A program made the position numbers and the translations under genes. A stretch of 64,000 bases of DNA, from the NCBI RefSeq assembly GCF_963169125.1, contig NC_084798.1, positions 169,847,980 to 169,911,979 on the forward strand, written 5' to 3'. Of this stretch, positions 45,188 to 56,750 are shown in pieces. Source of the stretch: Humulus lupulus (Eukaryota; Streptophyta; Magnoliopsida; Rosales; Cannabaceae). Numbering within the stretch: position 1 is the stretch's first letter; each line of letters begins with the position of its first letter. The notes beneath the pieces were generated by a model, which was not told where the DNA came from, did not search any database, and saw nothing but the letters and a program-made list of their open reading frames with translations.

Positions 45188-47690
45188 ATCTAATCACCTT
45201 GCTATAGGGGTTGGCAGCAATGGTCGTGCTAGTGTATCAGGAGTTCCTGCAGCAGCTGGATTCTGTTCGACTGGTCGTCGAACATATCTTCTCATTACCT
45301 GATGGTTTTGACAAACGAGGAACTCAATTTCTTCATTGATTCGGTAACACACATTAGTGTCATGTCCATAGTCGTTATGGAAGCGACAGAACTTTTTGGA
45401 GTCTCTCTTGCTTATATCCTTCCTAATAGGATTAGGTTTCCTATAGGGTACTTCAGCTTGTGTAGCTTTAAAAACCTATGCTCGTGCCTTAAGAAAGTAG
45501 AGTAAGTGGTGAAGCGAGGCACATATTCTTGTGGCTTGTCACTGGTCTTTGCTCGTTTATTGTCGGTATTATTTCCATTGTTAGAATTTTTGTTCCATTT
45601 ACCGGTGTTCTGATTATTCTTGTTACCATTACCATTGGTTTTCTAGTTTTGGTTAGTTGCACCTGTGTTTTTTTGTTGGTACAGCACTGGTTCCAGCTTG
45701 GTCAACTTTTCGAATAGCTTCTTCCAGTTTTATAAACTCATCTGCTCGATCATGAAACTCTTTAGTTGCATGGACAATTTTCTTCTAAGATCGGTCCAAA
45801 GCAAACCTTTAACTTGGATCCCAACCATGATGGCCATCAGTTTTCCATCACCGCTGACTATTTTAGAGTGAGCAGCTTCTTGCATAAAACATTGTACATA
45901 ATCTTTAAGAGGCTCGTTGGGTCCTTGCTTAATGTCGACAAGGTCATTGAGCTCGGCTGGTGGAGTTCGAGCAGTAAAAAACTATGCCTAGAAGAGCCTC
46001 ACAAATGCATCACAGTAATTTATAGTCCCTGGCTCTAACTTGAAGAACCATTGCTGAGCAGAGTCAGCAAGGGTAGTAGGAAAAATCCTACAGTGGACAT
46101 CATCTCGAACCGCTTGGAGATCTATTTGTATCTCAAAATTGTTCACATGAGAAACTAGACCTTCCTTCCCAGTGTACATCTTCCAAGTTGGCATCTTGAA
46201 CTTGGGAGGAGTCGTAGGGGCATTTATCCGATCATAAAAAAAAAAGAGCATTTCCTTCTCTCTAAATCAATATCAGTAGGCTTTGGGGTGTTAACTCCCA
46301 AACCATCTGGGTTAGGGCATCCAGCTATGCTTGTATGGCAGGAGTGACCAGAGGAATGGTTGCTGGAACAGAAGCTAGATTTTTTGGTGGGATTACTGGT
46401 GCAATGGGTCCTACAATATTCGACTCATTGCCTTCCCCAAGTTGGTCAAGGACATTCTGAGGTCAGGTCCTGGGTTGCCTAGTCTATTAAAGACATTGTT
46501 TCCTCTAGGTTTCCCCCCAACATTTTGATTCTTTACTCGAGGAGCTCCAAGGGGTGGTCTAGTAGGAAAATTAGACTACTTAGGATGCCTTGGTGGGACA
46601 AATGGTCTTTCAAATTGCACATTATCACGAGTAGGTATGTTCTGAGGCCCAGGTGGCCTTGTGGAACAAATTGTCCCCCTGGATGTCTATCATTATGACG
46701 ATCATCATAGTATTGGTTATCGTGGGGTTGGTAGTATCGATTATCCCCCTCATCATCATCATAACCATCCTGGTAGGATGTTCGATAGCTACTTCTTGGT
46801 TGTTTCTCTGCCTGTACCTCCTCGGAGGATGACCTTAATTGTTCCCAGTTGATTGATTACATTGAGGCTACTAACCTCAATTTTGACTTGTTGGTCGTTC
46901 ATTCCTTGGTTATTGGAATTGCTGGCCAGACCCTGTGTTTTGTTCAATAGGAGGTTGCCCTCCTTTTGAAGAAGATCGCCTCAATTGCCCATCAGTAGGC
47001 ATTCCTCCTCCTTACACATGTCTCCCACAACTTTGACCTTGGTCATGGTTGGGAAAAACTTGTTCATCTTTGTGGAGTTGGCGATATACTCCTAGTCGAG
47101 TTCCCTTGTTCGAGTAATTACTACGGGTTTACCCAGGTGGAACTACTTGGTCTCGAGACCTTGCTGGTTGGGCAGGTTATGGGACTCAACCAGCTGTCCT
47201 TTAAGCCTCAGCATTTGCTTGGCCAGTGTTATCAGGTTGAGGGTACGTTGGTCGAGTTCTTGCAGCTTGATTTTGTTGCAAGACAACTTCTAGGAGCCTT
47301 GATGCTTCAGTATTATGATGGTCAGCTTCTTCTTGATGAGCTTCAAGGACTCTCTATTGTTGATCCATCCAGGCCTGAAAGTCTTGTCTTTGCTTGTTCA
47401 GTGCTTCAGCTACAGCTTCTTGGGTTGCTGCCTGATTCTCATGCATGGCAACAAACTACTTTTGCATTTGTCCCACAACTTCCTTCAGCTGCTCAATATC
47501 GGGGTTGAGGACTTCCCTTAAGTCCACGTGGGGCTCATCATGCCCAATTACTCCTCATGAAGGCAGATTTCCTGGTAAAGGAACCTGATGATCAGGGTGG
47601 AGAGAGGGAAATTGATTGCTTGAAGGGCGGTCATGTGGCCCCGTGTGGGATTTCCCCCTTGTGGTTCCTGGCTTTGGCTTCAAGTAGTGA
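45188..47690 (-). pseudogene. Tat gag
   Basis: About 47650-47200 on the minus strand reads a Gln/Glu-rich coiled-coil N-terminus (QLKEVVGQMQKKFVAMHENQ). The gag core at 45988-46251 shows FKMPTWKMYTGKEGLVSHVN, VHCRIFPTTLADSAQQWFFKL. At about 45318-45390 the knuckle-like CRFHNDYGHDTNVCYRINEE appears, typical of Tat gag. The interior is broken by stops and an A-run (46239-46248). Gag forms the particle that packages the RNA. Confidence 0.82.
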
Positions 47691-47742
47691 TAGCCATTGA
47701 TTCAGATAGATTGGTGAATTGTGATTCTTGGATTTCAACTCT

Positions 47743-47759
47743 CAATGAAAGCACCAAAA
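47743..47759 (-). other. Primer binding site of large Tat element
   Basis: Directly inside the 5' LTR the minus strand reads TTTTGGTGCTTTCATTG. The gag-only element has the same sequence at 57736-57755. I do not assign the tRNA. Confidence 0.75.
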
Positions 47760-48455
47760 TGTTGACCAGCATTTTGGTCAACCACGCTAAGTCATATTAA
47801 ACGACAGTAAATAATTTAAAAATCTAAATTCAAGTAAAATGACACTGAGAATTTATAGTGGTTCAGCCCCAAGATTTGGTAATGACCTACATCCACTTGC
47901 ACTTTTATTAATCAAGAAAGGGTCTCAGACTCAAGATCAAGAAGAGCAAGGTTCAACTGAGTTTCCTAAGCCTGAGAGAGAATACAATTCGATAGGGATT
48001 TTGTCTGTAAATTGCGCTTCAGAAAATTATGACTGTGAGATGTCTCTATTTATAGAGTCTCTTAGTGAGCCATTGGCCATACAAGTATGATCTAGGCCCT
48101 ACACGTGTAGTGTGGATTTGTTACAACTAATTACATATTAAAAGAATTCAAAAAATACATTTCGATATTGGTTACATAAATATCCATTGAAATTAGGATC
48201 AATCGTGTTATCTGACACGTCATTTGAGCAGGATCCACCTTCAATAGCTTTATGTGAGCAATATACCTTCGAGCAAGCTATTATGTTCGACCAGAAATCA
48301 TTATGTATTTTCAATCTCTTCAAGGCGAATAACTCCATTCATGTCGATAGAGCACACTCGAGCAGCTCATATGGTTCGACCAATCCTCGCCAACTCTCTG
48401 CTGCCACATGTCATCTTCATATGCCACATCATCATGTGTAATTTTGGGTTAAACA
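47760..48455 (-). repeat. 5' LTR of large Tat element
   Basis: TGTTGACCAGC to GGGTTAAACA on the plus strand, 696 bp, aligned with 18261-18957. The target duplication TATAT follows. A minus-strand TATAAATA box at 48047-48054 would drive gag-pol. Confidence 0.92.
48047..48054 (-). promoter_or_regulatory. TATA box of Tat 5' LTR
   Basis: TATAAATA on the minus strand in an otherwise mixed context, at the same place as 18548-18555 in the other LTR. Confidence 0.6.
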
Positions 48456-49332
48456 TATATATATATATATATCAAACTTTATAATTTGACACAAAATGTG
48501 GTAATTGAATCAATTTAAGTTTTTTTTCTAGATGGATATTAATCCTACATTTCCATTCCCTAAAAATTCTATTAAATATCCAAACAATTTTAATTTTTCT
48601 TTCTCTCTCCCTAAAGCTTTCTTTCGAATCGTAAGATCTAAGGTTTCATCTCTTTCTCCATCTCTTAGCTAGATGCGTCGTGGTCAGCTCTGGCTTGGCG
48701 TTTGGTTGTGCCTGGTCGAGAGGGGATATGGTTCATCGATGGAGTGCATCTGGTTCCCATGGAAGGAGATGTGTTTTCTGCAGTAGTTCCCCTCGTGCTC
48801 GACATGGTTGTTGATCTAGTTTATTGGGTGGTGGCCTTGTCGGCAATGGTGGGTTAGTGCTCTAAGTTTTCTTCGATCAGCGTGGAGTGGCATTATTTTT
48901 TCGTAACGGGCGGAGCTCATAGTTTTTAGACTATCGCTACTTATGGGGTGGTGTGTTTGGTCCATGGTTGGTTTACCTCCCTTCGGCCAGTGAACTCGTA
49001 GTTAGATTTTGGGAGAACGAGGTTCCCTTGTCTAGTTTGGGTGGTGGTGTGGGGTGGGTTTTTGGGTCCGTTTGGGGTCGCTTGACGTTGTTGGGTTCCA
49101 CTTGTGTCGTTTTTGTTTTTGCTTTGTTTTATTGTTGTTTTGTTTATCTTTATTTTGTTAATAAGGTCTTCTGTTGTGGGTGGTTATGCACCATTTTAAT
49201 AATGGTGTTTTTGTACCTACTGTCTTTGATGACATGGTGATTCTGTAGCTTTCTCATAATGGTTGGAGGTCCATTTGTGATCCATGTCACTTGGATTTTG
49301 TTCAGGGAATCTTGGCCCATTTGTTTGACAAA
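48456..49332. other. Unassigned stretch with gene-like leader
   Basis: An AT tract and AT-rich DNA to about 48590. A CT-rich leader (TCTTTCTCTCTCCCTAAAG) follows, then GC-balanced sequence from 48660 to 49330 with a T/G bias on the plus strand. A 95-codon frame at 48953-49240 (VFGSVWGRLTLLGS) is hydrophobic, and I do not recognise it. It could be a LINE piece, part of a host 5' exon, or another retroelement leader. It is one of the few stretches not explained by an identified element. Confidence 0.3.
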
Positions 49333-51644
49333 TGTGACACCCTATTAATCTAGGATCGTCAATTTGTGTGTTTAAATAATACTTAACTTGCTAAGCAAGA
49401 GAGTTTGGACTCAAAAGTGTAATTTAAAACTAAACAGGAAACTAAAATGCCAAAAATTTGATTAAAAGATATAAACATTTTCATTAAAGTTATAAAAGTT
49501 ACAAGGGATCTCATTTATTTTGAACAAAATATATCTACAACTATTTTCTCTCAAAAAGGTCGACCTAAGCGAAAAAAGTGAGCTTTTTTACTCAAGTCCC
49601 TCAGATGACTCAACCCCGCAGGTTGAGCAGGCCGAACGTGCACACATCGCTGCCAAGCTCTCCAACTCATGGTTGGACTGCTTTTCCCTTGCCCTTACCT
49701 GCACCATAGAGCACCCGTGAGCCAAGGCCCAGCAATAAAAGTCCCACAAGGCAAAAATAATAATCACAATAAACATAAATAACAATTCACATGAATCAGA
49801 AATCATAAATGCATTAATTTTAACCATATAAACATTCAACACAACCTATGACGAATAAGGTGCACCACCAGGCACCATGCTTACAGCCAATGTCGTAGGA
49901 GTGTGTACTGTACTCCCATAATGTTCCTGCCATCACGGCCTACATTCCACCTGATCATATCCAAATACAGTCTGTGTTGATCAATTACAAAGAAGCTTGA
50001 TACAAACAAGCAAACTAAAATATGGAGTAAGGGTACACAACCGTAATTCACTTCTCAATTATACTGTTATAGTCGTTTACAGATATAATAGGGTCAATGT
50101 CTGCTATGTGTGTAAATACCAACTTTTCTTACCTTGTGTCCCGTGACGAAAACGGGACGAACTCGAGTGTGACCCCCTTTCAAGCCTTTTGGAACCCTAG
50201 TCACAACAAGTATAGTACCCCAATTAGAAACCAAATATAATTACATACTCAAAAATCAAACCCTAACTTTTGGGACCTCTAAACCCATTTAATACGCTAC
50301 TGGAATCGTCCCTCAAACCCCGAACGTGTCCTCAAAACAGACTCTATAATTCCTGTACGAGACTAATTAAAAATCAAAAAATAGCATTTCAAGACACCTG
50401 GCACGGTCATGCCCACCATAACTTTCAAGGATCTAGGGCACTGGCACGGTTGCACCAGGCCTTGGGTGCGGTCATGCTCGTCTCCCAAAAATATTATCGC
50501 ATACCTAGAAAATCCAACTTTTTTGCATTTTTCTCAGCTCAAAGCTCAACCATTTGACCCAAAAATCGACCCAACTGCCTATAACCCCAAAACTTAAGCA
50601 CCAAAACAGATACATGCATTATAAGGCATCAAACAACAACAGAAAGATGTCCAATTTTAGGTTCTAAATCAATATTCAAATATTTAGGTAAAATTTTCCC
50701 CATTTTCCCCTAATTCCAAACTCAATCAATTTCCTGGTTTTTAATTCAAATTCAAAGCCTAAACCAAATCATAAACATATTTCTAGCATCAATATATCCA
50801 TCTAAACCACATAGAGTCATCAAATTTTGAAATCAAGCAAAACCCCAATTTTCCTCAAGAACACCATGAAGAATATATAGAAAACTCATACCTTCCTTCT
50901 ATGTCTGATTTCCCATGATGAAGAAGGAGTTGGCAGCTTTCAATTCCACTATAAAGCTTGAAATTCTCTAACTATTTTGGAAAAACTTAAATGGCAAGGT
51001 CTAGACTTTGAGAGCTTGTAAGGAGAAGTGTCGGTGATGAAGAAAGTTGAAGGATAAGAAGGAATAACGTGAAGAAAAAAATGAAAAGGAAAAATACTAT
51101 TAATTAGTTTCACCATCTTTATAGCCAAAAGACCAAATTACCCTTTCCCTCCAATTGGCCACTTAACTAACCACAAGGGTATTTCAGTAATCTTGCCCAT
51201 AATTTCATTTATACCACTATTCTCCAATTATTCCACTAATGTCCATTAACCATAAAAGTTCTACTAACTAATCTTATTCCACCAATATCCATAAAGATTA
51301 AAAATTCCAAAAATATCCCCTATACTCAACCCGAGCCAAGTATATTCGCCATTGTGACATTTCTGCTATTACTACTTGAAAGGATCCACTCTTTCCTGAA
51401 ATGACATATATCCATATAATAATGTGGTCATAATGCACATAGCACATAAAATTTACAAATATACCTCAATAGGTCAAAATTACGAAAATTTCATCTTTTA
51501 TCAAAAGGGGATCTTTAAATACATCCAACACACATAATCAAGCATATCCAATTATATAATAATATAATTAATAAATTAATTCCCCCCATTCCCTCCAAGC
51601 ACACGATTAAGGTACTAAACCTTATTAGGAGTTTAGATGATACA
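49333..51644 (-). repeat. 3' LTR of truncated Tekay element
   Basis: TGTGACACCC to TTAGATGATACA on the plus strand, 2,312 bp, next to a minus-strand PPT (51645-51658, GGGAGGGGATAGT). It has the conserved block (about 49693-49739, complement) and a module of GGCACGGTCATGCC-like words (50398-50482) about 1.2 kb from its 5' end. Confidence 0.88.
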
Positions 51645-51658
51645 ACTATCCCCTCCCA
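51645..51658 (-). other. Polypurine tract of truncated Tekay element
   Basis: The minus strand reads TGGGAGGGGATAGT before the LTR. This is practically identical to 33675-33687. Confidence 0.88.
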
Positions 51659-51689
51659 ATAGAAATTTCATCCTCGAAATTTACCTGAA

Positions 51690-52562
51690 TTGCTTGGGAT
51701 ATTGGTCATGCATATCTGACTCTAGCTCCCAAGTCGCTTCCTCTACTTTGTTGTTCCTCCACAATACCTTCACTAAGGAAATAGTCTTATTCCGTAAGAC
51801 TTTACCTTTCCTATCTAGAATCTATACTTTTTTCTCTTCATAAGATAGATCCCGCTGTAACTCCAGGGTCTCATAACTCAACACATGTGTGGCATCTAAT
51901 ACATATTTCCTTAGCAGTGAAACATGAAATACAAAGTGAACCCCTAACAATGCTGGAGGCAATGCCAATCTATAAGCCACTTTCCCTACTCTTTCTAGGA
52001 TCTCAAAAGTTCCAACAAGCCTAGGGCTCAATTTCTCTTTCTTCAAAACACAGAGAAAAACATAGTCCCCGACTTAGAACTCCACGTTCCTACGCTTTGG
52101 ATCTGTGTAGCTTTTTTGTCCACTTTGTGAAGCAAGCATTCAAGCCCTAATCTTATCAATAGCCTTACTTGTTCTTTGAATCTCCTCAGGACCAAGATAC
52201 TTCCTCTCACCCATTTCATCTTAATGGATAGGAGATCTGCACTTCTTACCGTACGACATCATATGGGGCTACCCCAATCGCTGCCTGGTAATTATTGTTG
52301 TAGGAAAATTCATCAAGGGAAGGTACTTACTCCATGATCCCTCGAAGTCTTATACACATGCTCGAAGCATGTCCTCTAATATCTGGATCGACCTCTCAAA
52401 TTGCCCATATGTCTGAGGATGATAAGTTGTATTGAATTTCACCCTTGTAACCATTGCCATATATAGACCTCCCTAGAACTTGGAAGTGAATGTGAGATCT
52501 CGATCTAACACTATACACTATGGTACCCCATGGAGATGTACAATCTCCTTCACATATAGCCA
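51690..52562 (-). pseudogene. Tekay integrase core, C-terminus and chromodomain
   Basis: Minus-strand fragments read FNTTYHPQTYGQFERSIQIL (core with Glu), then RRNVEF, SPRLVGTFEILERVGKVAYRL, HFVFHVSLLRKY and a chromodomain ending ATWELESD...PKQFR near 51690. Stops at several points; the open piece is 51822-52046. It compares well with 32848-33651 of the complete element. The N-terminal half of pol is missing. Confidence 0.85.
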
Positions 52563-52793
52563 ACAAGAGAGAAGTCTTTGCGAACTGAGGACAAAGAATC
52601 AATGTCTCAGTTAACAACAAATACGTAGACTCTAAGGGGGAAAGAGGAAGGTTGTCGCCACAATGCACAACCCGACCTGTGAGACAACTTGAATGCTCAC
52701 ATGAATAGAGAAGCTCCTGAGGACCTCCCCAAGAGACAACCATAACCACAAATAGACCTCTGAGACAATCTTAATGCTCAGAGGTGAGGAACT

Positions 52794-53610
52794 ATGCCCG
52801 ACCAGGGGGCATATCCGGCAAGAAGTGCCAGACATGATTCTCTCCGTGCAGAATTGGAAAGTTTAAAAAAGATTATGTTAAAGATGGCTCAGAGGCAAGG
52901 ACAAGACTCTGACTTGAAGGATGAAGATGGGGAGTCATGTGCCCCACACATTGTCGAAGCCTTTTTACCTCGAGGCTTCAAGATGCCATTCATTACTCCC
53001 TACGGCGGAGCCACGGACCCCTCTAACCATCTATCAAAATTCAACAGATTAATGTCGGTACACCATGTCTCCAAAGATGGAAGATGCCACAACATCCCGT
53101 TGACCTTCAAGGGACCTGCTGGCGAATGGTTCAAGAAGAACCAACCCAGATCAATCTATTCCTAGCACCAACTCTCTGTCGCCTTCTGAAGATAATTTAA
53201 TGCTTTTCAGCCTGCCTTTAGTGCTGGAACAGTTGCTCCCGCCCAGTCACCTGTACCTACCAACGATCCAAGCGGGAGTAAACATGGGGGAAAGGGTCGG
53301 GGAAATAAAAATCCAAAGAGAACTGGGGTCCTGAGGAGAAGTACACTCCTCAATACTCTGAGTACACCGACTTGGTGGATACTCGGGAGAACATTTTTAT
53401 CGCCACAAAGCAACAAGTTCACTACTGGAGGCCCCAGCCCATCCAGAGGGATAAGGAACGAAGGGAAACTTTGAAGTTCTGCAAATTTGACAACGTTGTT
53501 GGATATCACACCAACGAGTGCAGACAACTTTGAGATGAGATCGAGAATCTCATCAAGTTAGGGCACCTACACCAGTATTTCAGGGCTGGAGCACGCCCTG
53601 CCCAGGCTAC
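52794..53610 (+). pseudogene. Tat gag
   Basis: The start ATG at 52794 opens a charged N-terminus, then FLPRGFKMPFITPYGGATDPSNHLSKF and NIPLTFKGPAGEWFKK, the gag core of the Tat group. A TAG at 53163-53165 interrupts it, and the core continues in another frame with Gly/Lys-rich sequence. A knuckle-like segment (CKFDNVVGYHTNECRQL) follows near 53480-53530, where the second His-region is altered. Confidence 0.82.
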
Positions 53611-53775
53611 GGTTGTAGCTTAGCCTCCTCCACAGCAAGTAACACATCCGCAAGCCCAAGGCCAAGTACCATCTGCTCCGCAGTAAATAGCCCATGGACC
53701 TCCTCCAGTGAACAAAATAGTAGGCACTATCTCTAGAGGACCCCACCTAGGGGGCACATCAAGGGGCTCACAAAA

Positions 53776-54603
53776 TTGATGTGTAAGGCCCTGAACCACG
53801 ATGATGAAGTGTTGGCATTGGCCCAAATCCCATCACGGATGCCTCAAATGATAGACCAAATCATAACCTTCTCTGAGGACAATGCTTGGAGAGTACACTT
53901 CCCCCACCACGATCCATTGGTAATCGAGAGCCAGATTTCTGACAAGATGGTTGCTTGGATCTTGGTGGATAATAGGAATTCTATGAACATCCTGTTCAAG
54001 TCACCCTTCAAGAATATTGGGTTGATGATAAGCGATCTCTCCCCGTGCACCTTGACACTCTACGGGTTCTTGAGTAAGGACCTAATTTTGATTGGGTAAA
54101 TAAAACTGTCAGTGACACTTGGAGAATTGTGTCGCTAGGCCTTCAAGTATTGCACTTTTGTGGTGGTGGACTGCTCCTCCACTTATAATGCCATCCTGGG
54201 ACGCCCAACCGTGGTGGAGTTTGGGGCAGCCACTTCCGTTCGCCACTTATGCATGAAGTTTCCCATGGAGGCGGGAATCTGCACAAATCGCAGGGACCAG
54301 AAAGAGGACCGCCAATGTTACAATGTGTCATTGAAGAATCCAGTAATGATGGTTGAAGCAGCAGCCCCCGAGCAGCCTCCTCTAGTGGAGATGGAGGTCT
54401 ATGTTATTCTAGAAGAGGAGTCCAATGAGTTGGATCCCAGAGTTGGAGATGATAGGGCTATGGAGCCCATGGAGGAAGATGAAGAAGTCATTCTCGACAA
54501 CTCCAACCCCGAAAGGAAAACTAAGGTCGGGAAGAACATCAAGGAGGAGGACCAAGAAGCTTTAGTGAGCTTTCTCTGCGAGAACCATGACATCCTTTCC
54601 TAG
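53776..54603 (+). pseudogene. Tat protease and linker
   Basis: 53776-54099 reads ITFSEDNAWRVHFPHHDPLVIESQI, then ILVDNRNSMNILF, the protease site region; the expected DxGSS is DNRNS here. 54160-54603 reads VVDCSSTYNAILGRPTVVEF and HLCMKFPMEAGI, followed by a long acidic linker with EEESNELDPRVGDDRAMEPM. A stop at 54097-54099 separates the two. It is a close structural counterpart of 44465-45187. Confidence 0.82.
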
Positions 54604-55157
54604 TCTCATGCAGACATAATGGGTATTGACCCCAACATCATCGACATGCCTTGAACATAGACCTACATGTTGCTCAAGTGTAACAGAAAAGGAGGACAAT
54701 GGACTCGACCATGGCAAAGGCCTTGCAGTCAGAAGTTGACAATCTTCTTAGGAATGGCCTTCTACGGGAAGCCTAATACCCCAAGTGGGTGTCAAATCTG
54801 GTGCTGGTCCCAAAGCCTAACGACACCTTGAGAACATGTATTGACTTTATACGAATGGACTCAACCATGGCAAAGGCCTTTCAGTCAGAAGTTGACAATC
54901 TTCTTAGGAATGGCTTTATACGGGATGCCTAATACCCCAAGTGGGTGTCAAATTCGGTGTTGATCCCAAAGCCTAACGACACCTTGAGAACATGTATTGA
55001 CTTTTCTAATCTCAACAAGGCCTACCCAAAAGAATATTTCCCATTGCCAAAAATTGATCAAATGGTCGATGCCACCTTCGGGTATAAGCTCCTCATGTTT
55101 ATGGATGCTTACTCGTGTTATAATCAGATCTTTATGTATGTCGCTGACCAGGAGAAC
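54604..55157 (+). pseudogene. Tat RT, first part, with a 156-bp tandem duplication
   Basis: The sequence reads the RT fingers (VLIPKPNDTLRTCIDFSNLN, then KEYFPLPKIDQMVDATFG and LLMFMDAYSCYNQI with the first catalytic Asp). Ahead of it, a 156-bp segment is duplicated in tandem: copy 1 from 54699, copy 2 from 54855. The copies differ at a number of positions. The reading stops at 55157, where an LTR interrupts it between the first Asp and the YxDD box. Confidence 0.8.
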
Positions 55158-56612
55158 TGTTAGGTCTATTTTAGTGTTGTTTTAGACTGTGTTTTGGGTA
55201 TGTTTTTAGTCTTTTGTGTTGTTTTGTGCAGTGTTATGCTTGTTTTGTTTATGTTTTCAGACTTAAGCGACAAATATGTGGTTTGCATGAAATTGGTGAA
55301 AATGGGCTAAAATGATGATAAATATGATTGTTTTGTCAAAGTTATTATGTAAAGAAACCTCAAGAACTTTGGAGATGATGAAATGTAATTTTACATTGAA
55401 AATGATGAATTTTGTGAAAAAATTATTTTGAGGTGCGGCACTTGCATGATGAGTCGCAACGCGAGGACAAATAGAGATGGCCATTTTCTAGAAACGGTGG
55501 AGTCGCGGCCCTTGGAGGTGCGTCGCGGCACTAGGAAAAAAAGCACCACTTTGAGCCGCGGCTCTTGAATGTCGAGTCACGGCGCTGTCGAAGTTAGAAG
55601 GGAATTGGTTTTGGGCATATCCCAGGGGCGCCACGACACTTGATTGCTAAGTCGCACCGCTTGAATCCGTACATCCTACGAAACCCTATTTTTTTCAAGG
55701 CAAAATGGTCTATTCACAGGGAATCGCTAGGGTTATTTTAAAAACATAATTATGAGCGATTCAAATCACTTCTGGCCGCTAGAGAACAAGAGGAACTTGG
55801 AGATCAAGATTGGGAAATTCATCAAGAGTTCTTCTTCTTTTCTTCTTTAATTTCTTTTTCTATGTTATTTTCTAAATCAATGGATGTTATGAATTTAATT
55901 ATGAACTAATTTTATTTTCTAGGGTTTTAATGTAGTCTCTTGATACTTTTTTATTAGTTAATGCAATCTCTGTGATTTTTTTTCTTCATTGTGATCTATT
56001 CAATTTTGTGCTTAATGAATGTGAATAATTTGATGTCGTTATTTGTATTACTTATGAATTTAATTCAAAATCTAAGAGGTGAGAGTTAAATATGCTATAG
56101 TTGAATAGAAATAGATTTCAATATAGGCCGAGAGTACCTATATGGTTGTGTAGCTTTTAAGATTTCTATTCTTAATGCTTGACTTATGTTTGGAATTTAT
56201 CACAGAGATATAGAAAATTCGCTTATAGGTTGAGAAATTTATATATCTTAATAAGAATATAGATTGCTTTACTAAATCTGATATCACAATAAGAGAAAGA
56301 ATAATGGAAATTGTATTGATGAAGTAATAAAGTGGATAAGTGATGAAATTAAATACCCTAGCTTTACATCCATTTGAATTAATTCATCTTTATTTGGTTT
56401 TATTATTTGTTAATTTTTAGTTTTGTTAATTTGACTTTTGTTCTTATTATTCTTGAATTCAAGATTTATTAGCCAAATAGAATTAGGAAATTAATTATTG
56501 GTAGTTAATAAATGATCTTTGTGGGACAATACTCTACTTAACTCTATTATTACTTGTCTATGATTGTGTATACTTGCACATTGAAATTTTCACAACAAAC
56601 ACACTATTTTTC
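55158..56612. mobile_element. Solo LTR of another Ty3-type family inside RT
   Basis: It begins TGTTAGGTC. GAAC flanks both sides (55154-55157 and 56613-56616), and RT reading resumes right after the right copy. It contains long AT-rich text typical of Athila-like LTRs (GGGACAATACTCTACTTAACT, GTGTATACTTGCACATTG near the right end) and a GC-rich module with GTCGCGGC words (55430-55680). The right terminus is not the usual CA, so the exact end or the lineage may be wrong. Confidence 0.6.
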
Positions 56613-56750
56613 GAACAAATAAAAGCGTCTACTGCTACAAAGTGATGCATTTTGGCTTGAAGAACGCTAGAGCCCCATACCAAAGGCTAGTTAGTAAAAT
56701 TTTCAAAAACCAGATGGGTCGGATATGGAAATCTACGTGGACATCATGCT
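56613..56750 (+). pseudogene. Tat RT, middle fragment with altered YxDD box
   Basis: VYCYKVMHFGLKNARAPYQRLVSKIF, then MEIYVDIML: the palm region of RT after the first LTR insertion. The fourth residue of the catalytic YVDD box is Ile (GAC ATC). The gag-only element is inserted directly after, duplicating ATGCT, which lies within these codons. Confidence 0.85.

Larger units (their letters stand above)
18261..48455 (-). mobile_element. Tat-lineage Ty3/gypsy element, expanded to 30 kb by nested insertions
   Basis: Matching LTRs lie at both ends, flanked by TATAT (18256-18260 and 48456-48460), inserted in an AT microsatellite. Minus-strand order is LTR, PBS, gag, protease, RT, RNase H, a second (archaeal-type) RNase H, integrase, an antisense extra gene, PPT, LTR. 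The extra RNase H and the gag motif CRFHNDYGHDTNVC are hallmarks of the Tat/Ogre/Retand group. Removing nested elements (19440-21753, 24804-36783, 37996-40895 and 22543-23181) leaves roughly 12-13 kb, a normal size for the group. Its proteins are broken by many stops. Confidence 0.9.
49333..52562 (-). mobile_element. Truncated Tekay element (pol end and 3' LTR)
   Basis: On the minus strand: part of integrase from 52562, the C-terminus and chromodomain, a PPT, and an LTR ending at 49333. The 5' side is lost where unrelated Tat sequence begins at about 52563. Gene order and motifs match the complete element. Confidence 0.85.

Noticed and set aside
47137..47508. 123-codon plus-strand frame rich in Leu and Gln
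   Set aside because: It is the complement of the coiled-coil N-terminus of Tat gag on the minus strand.
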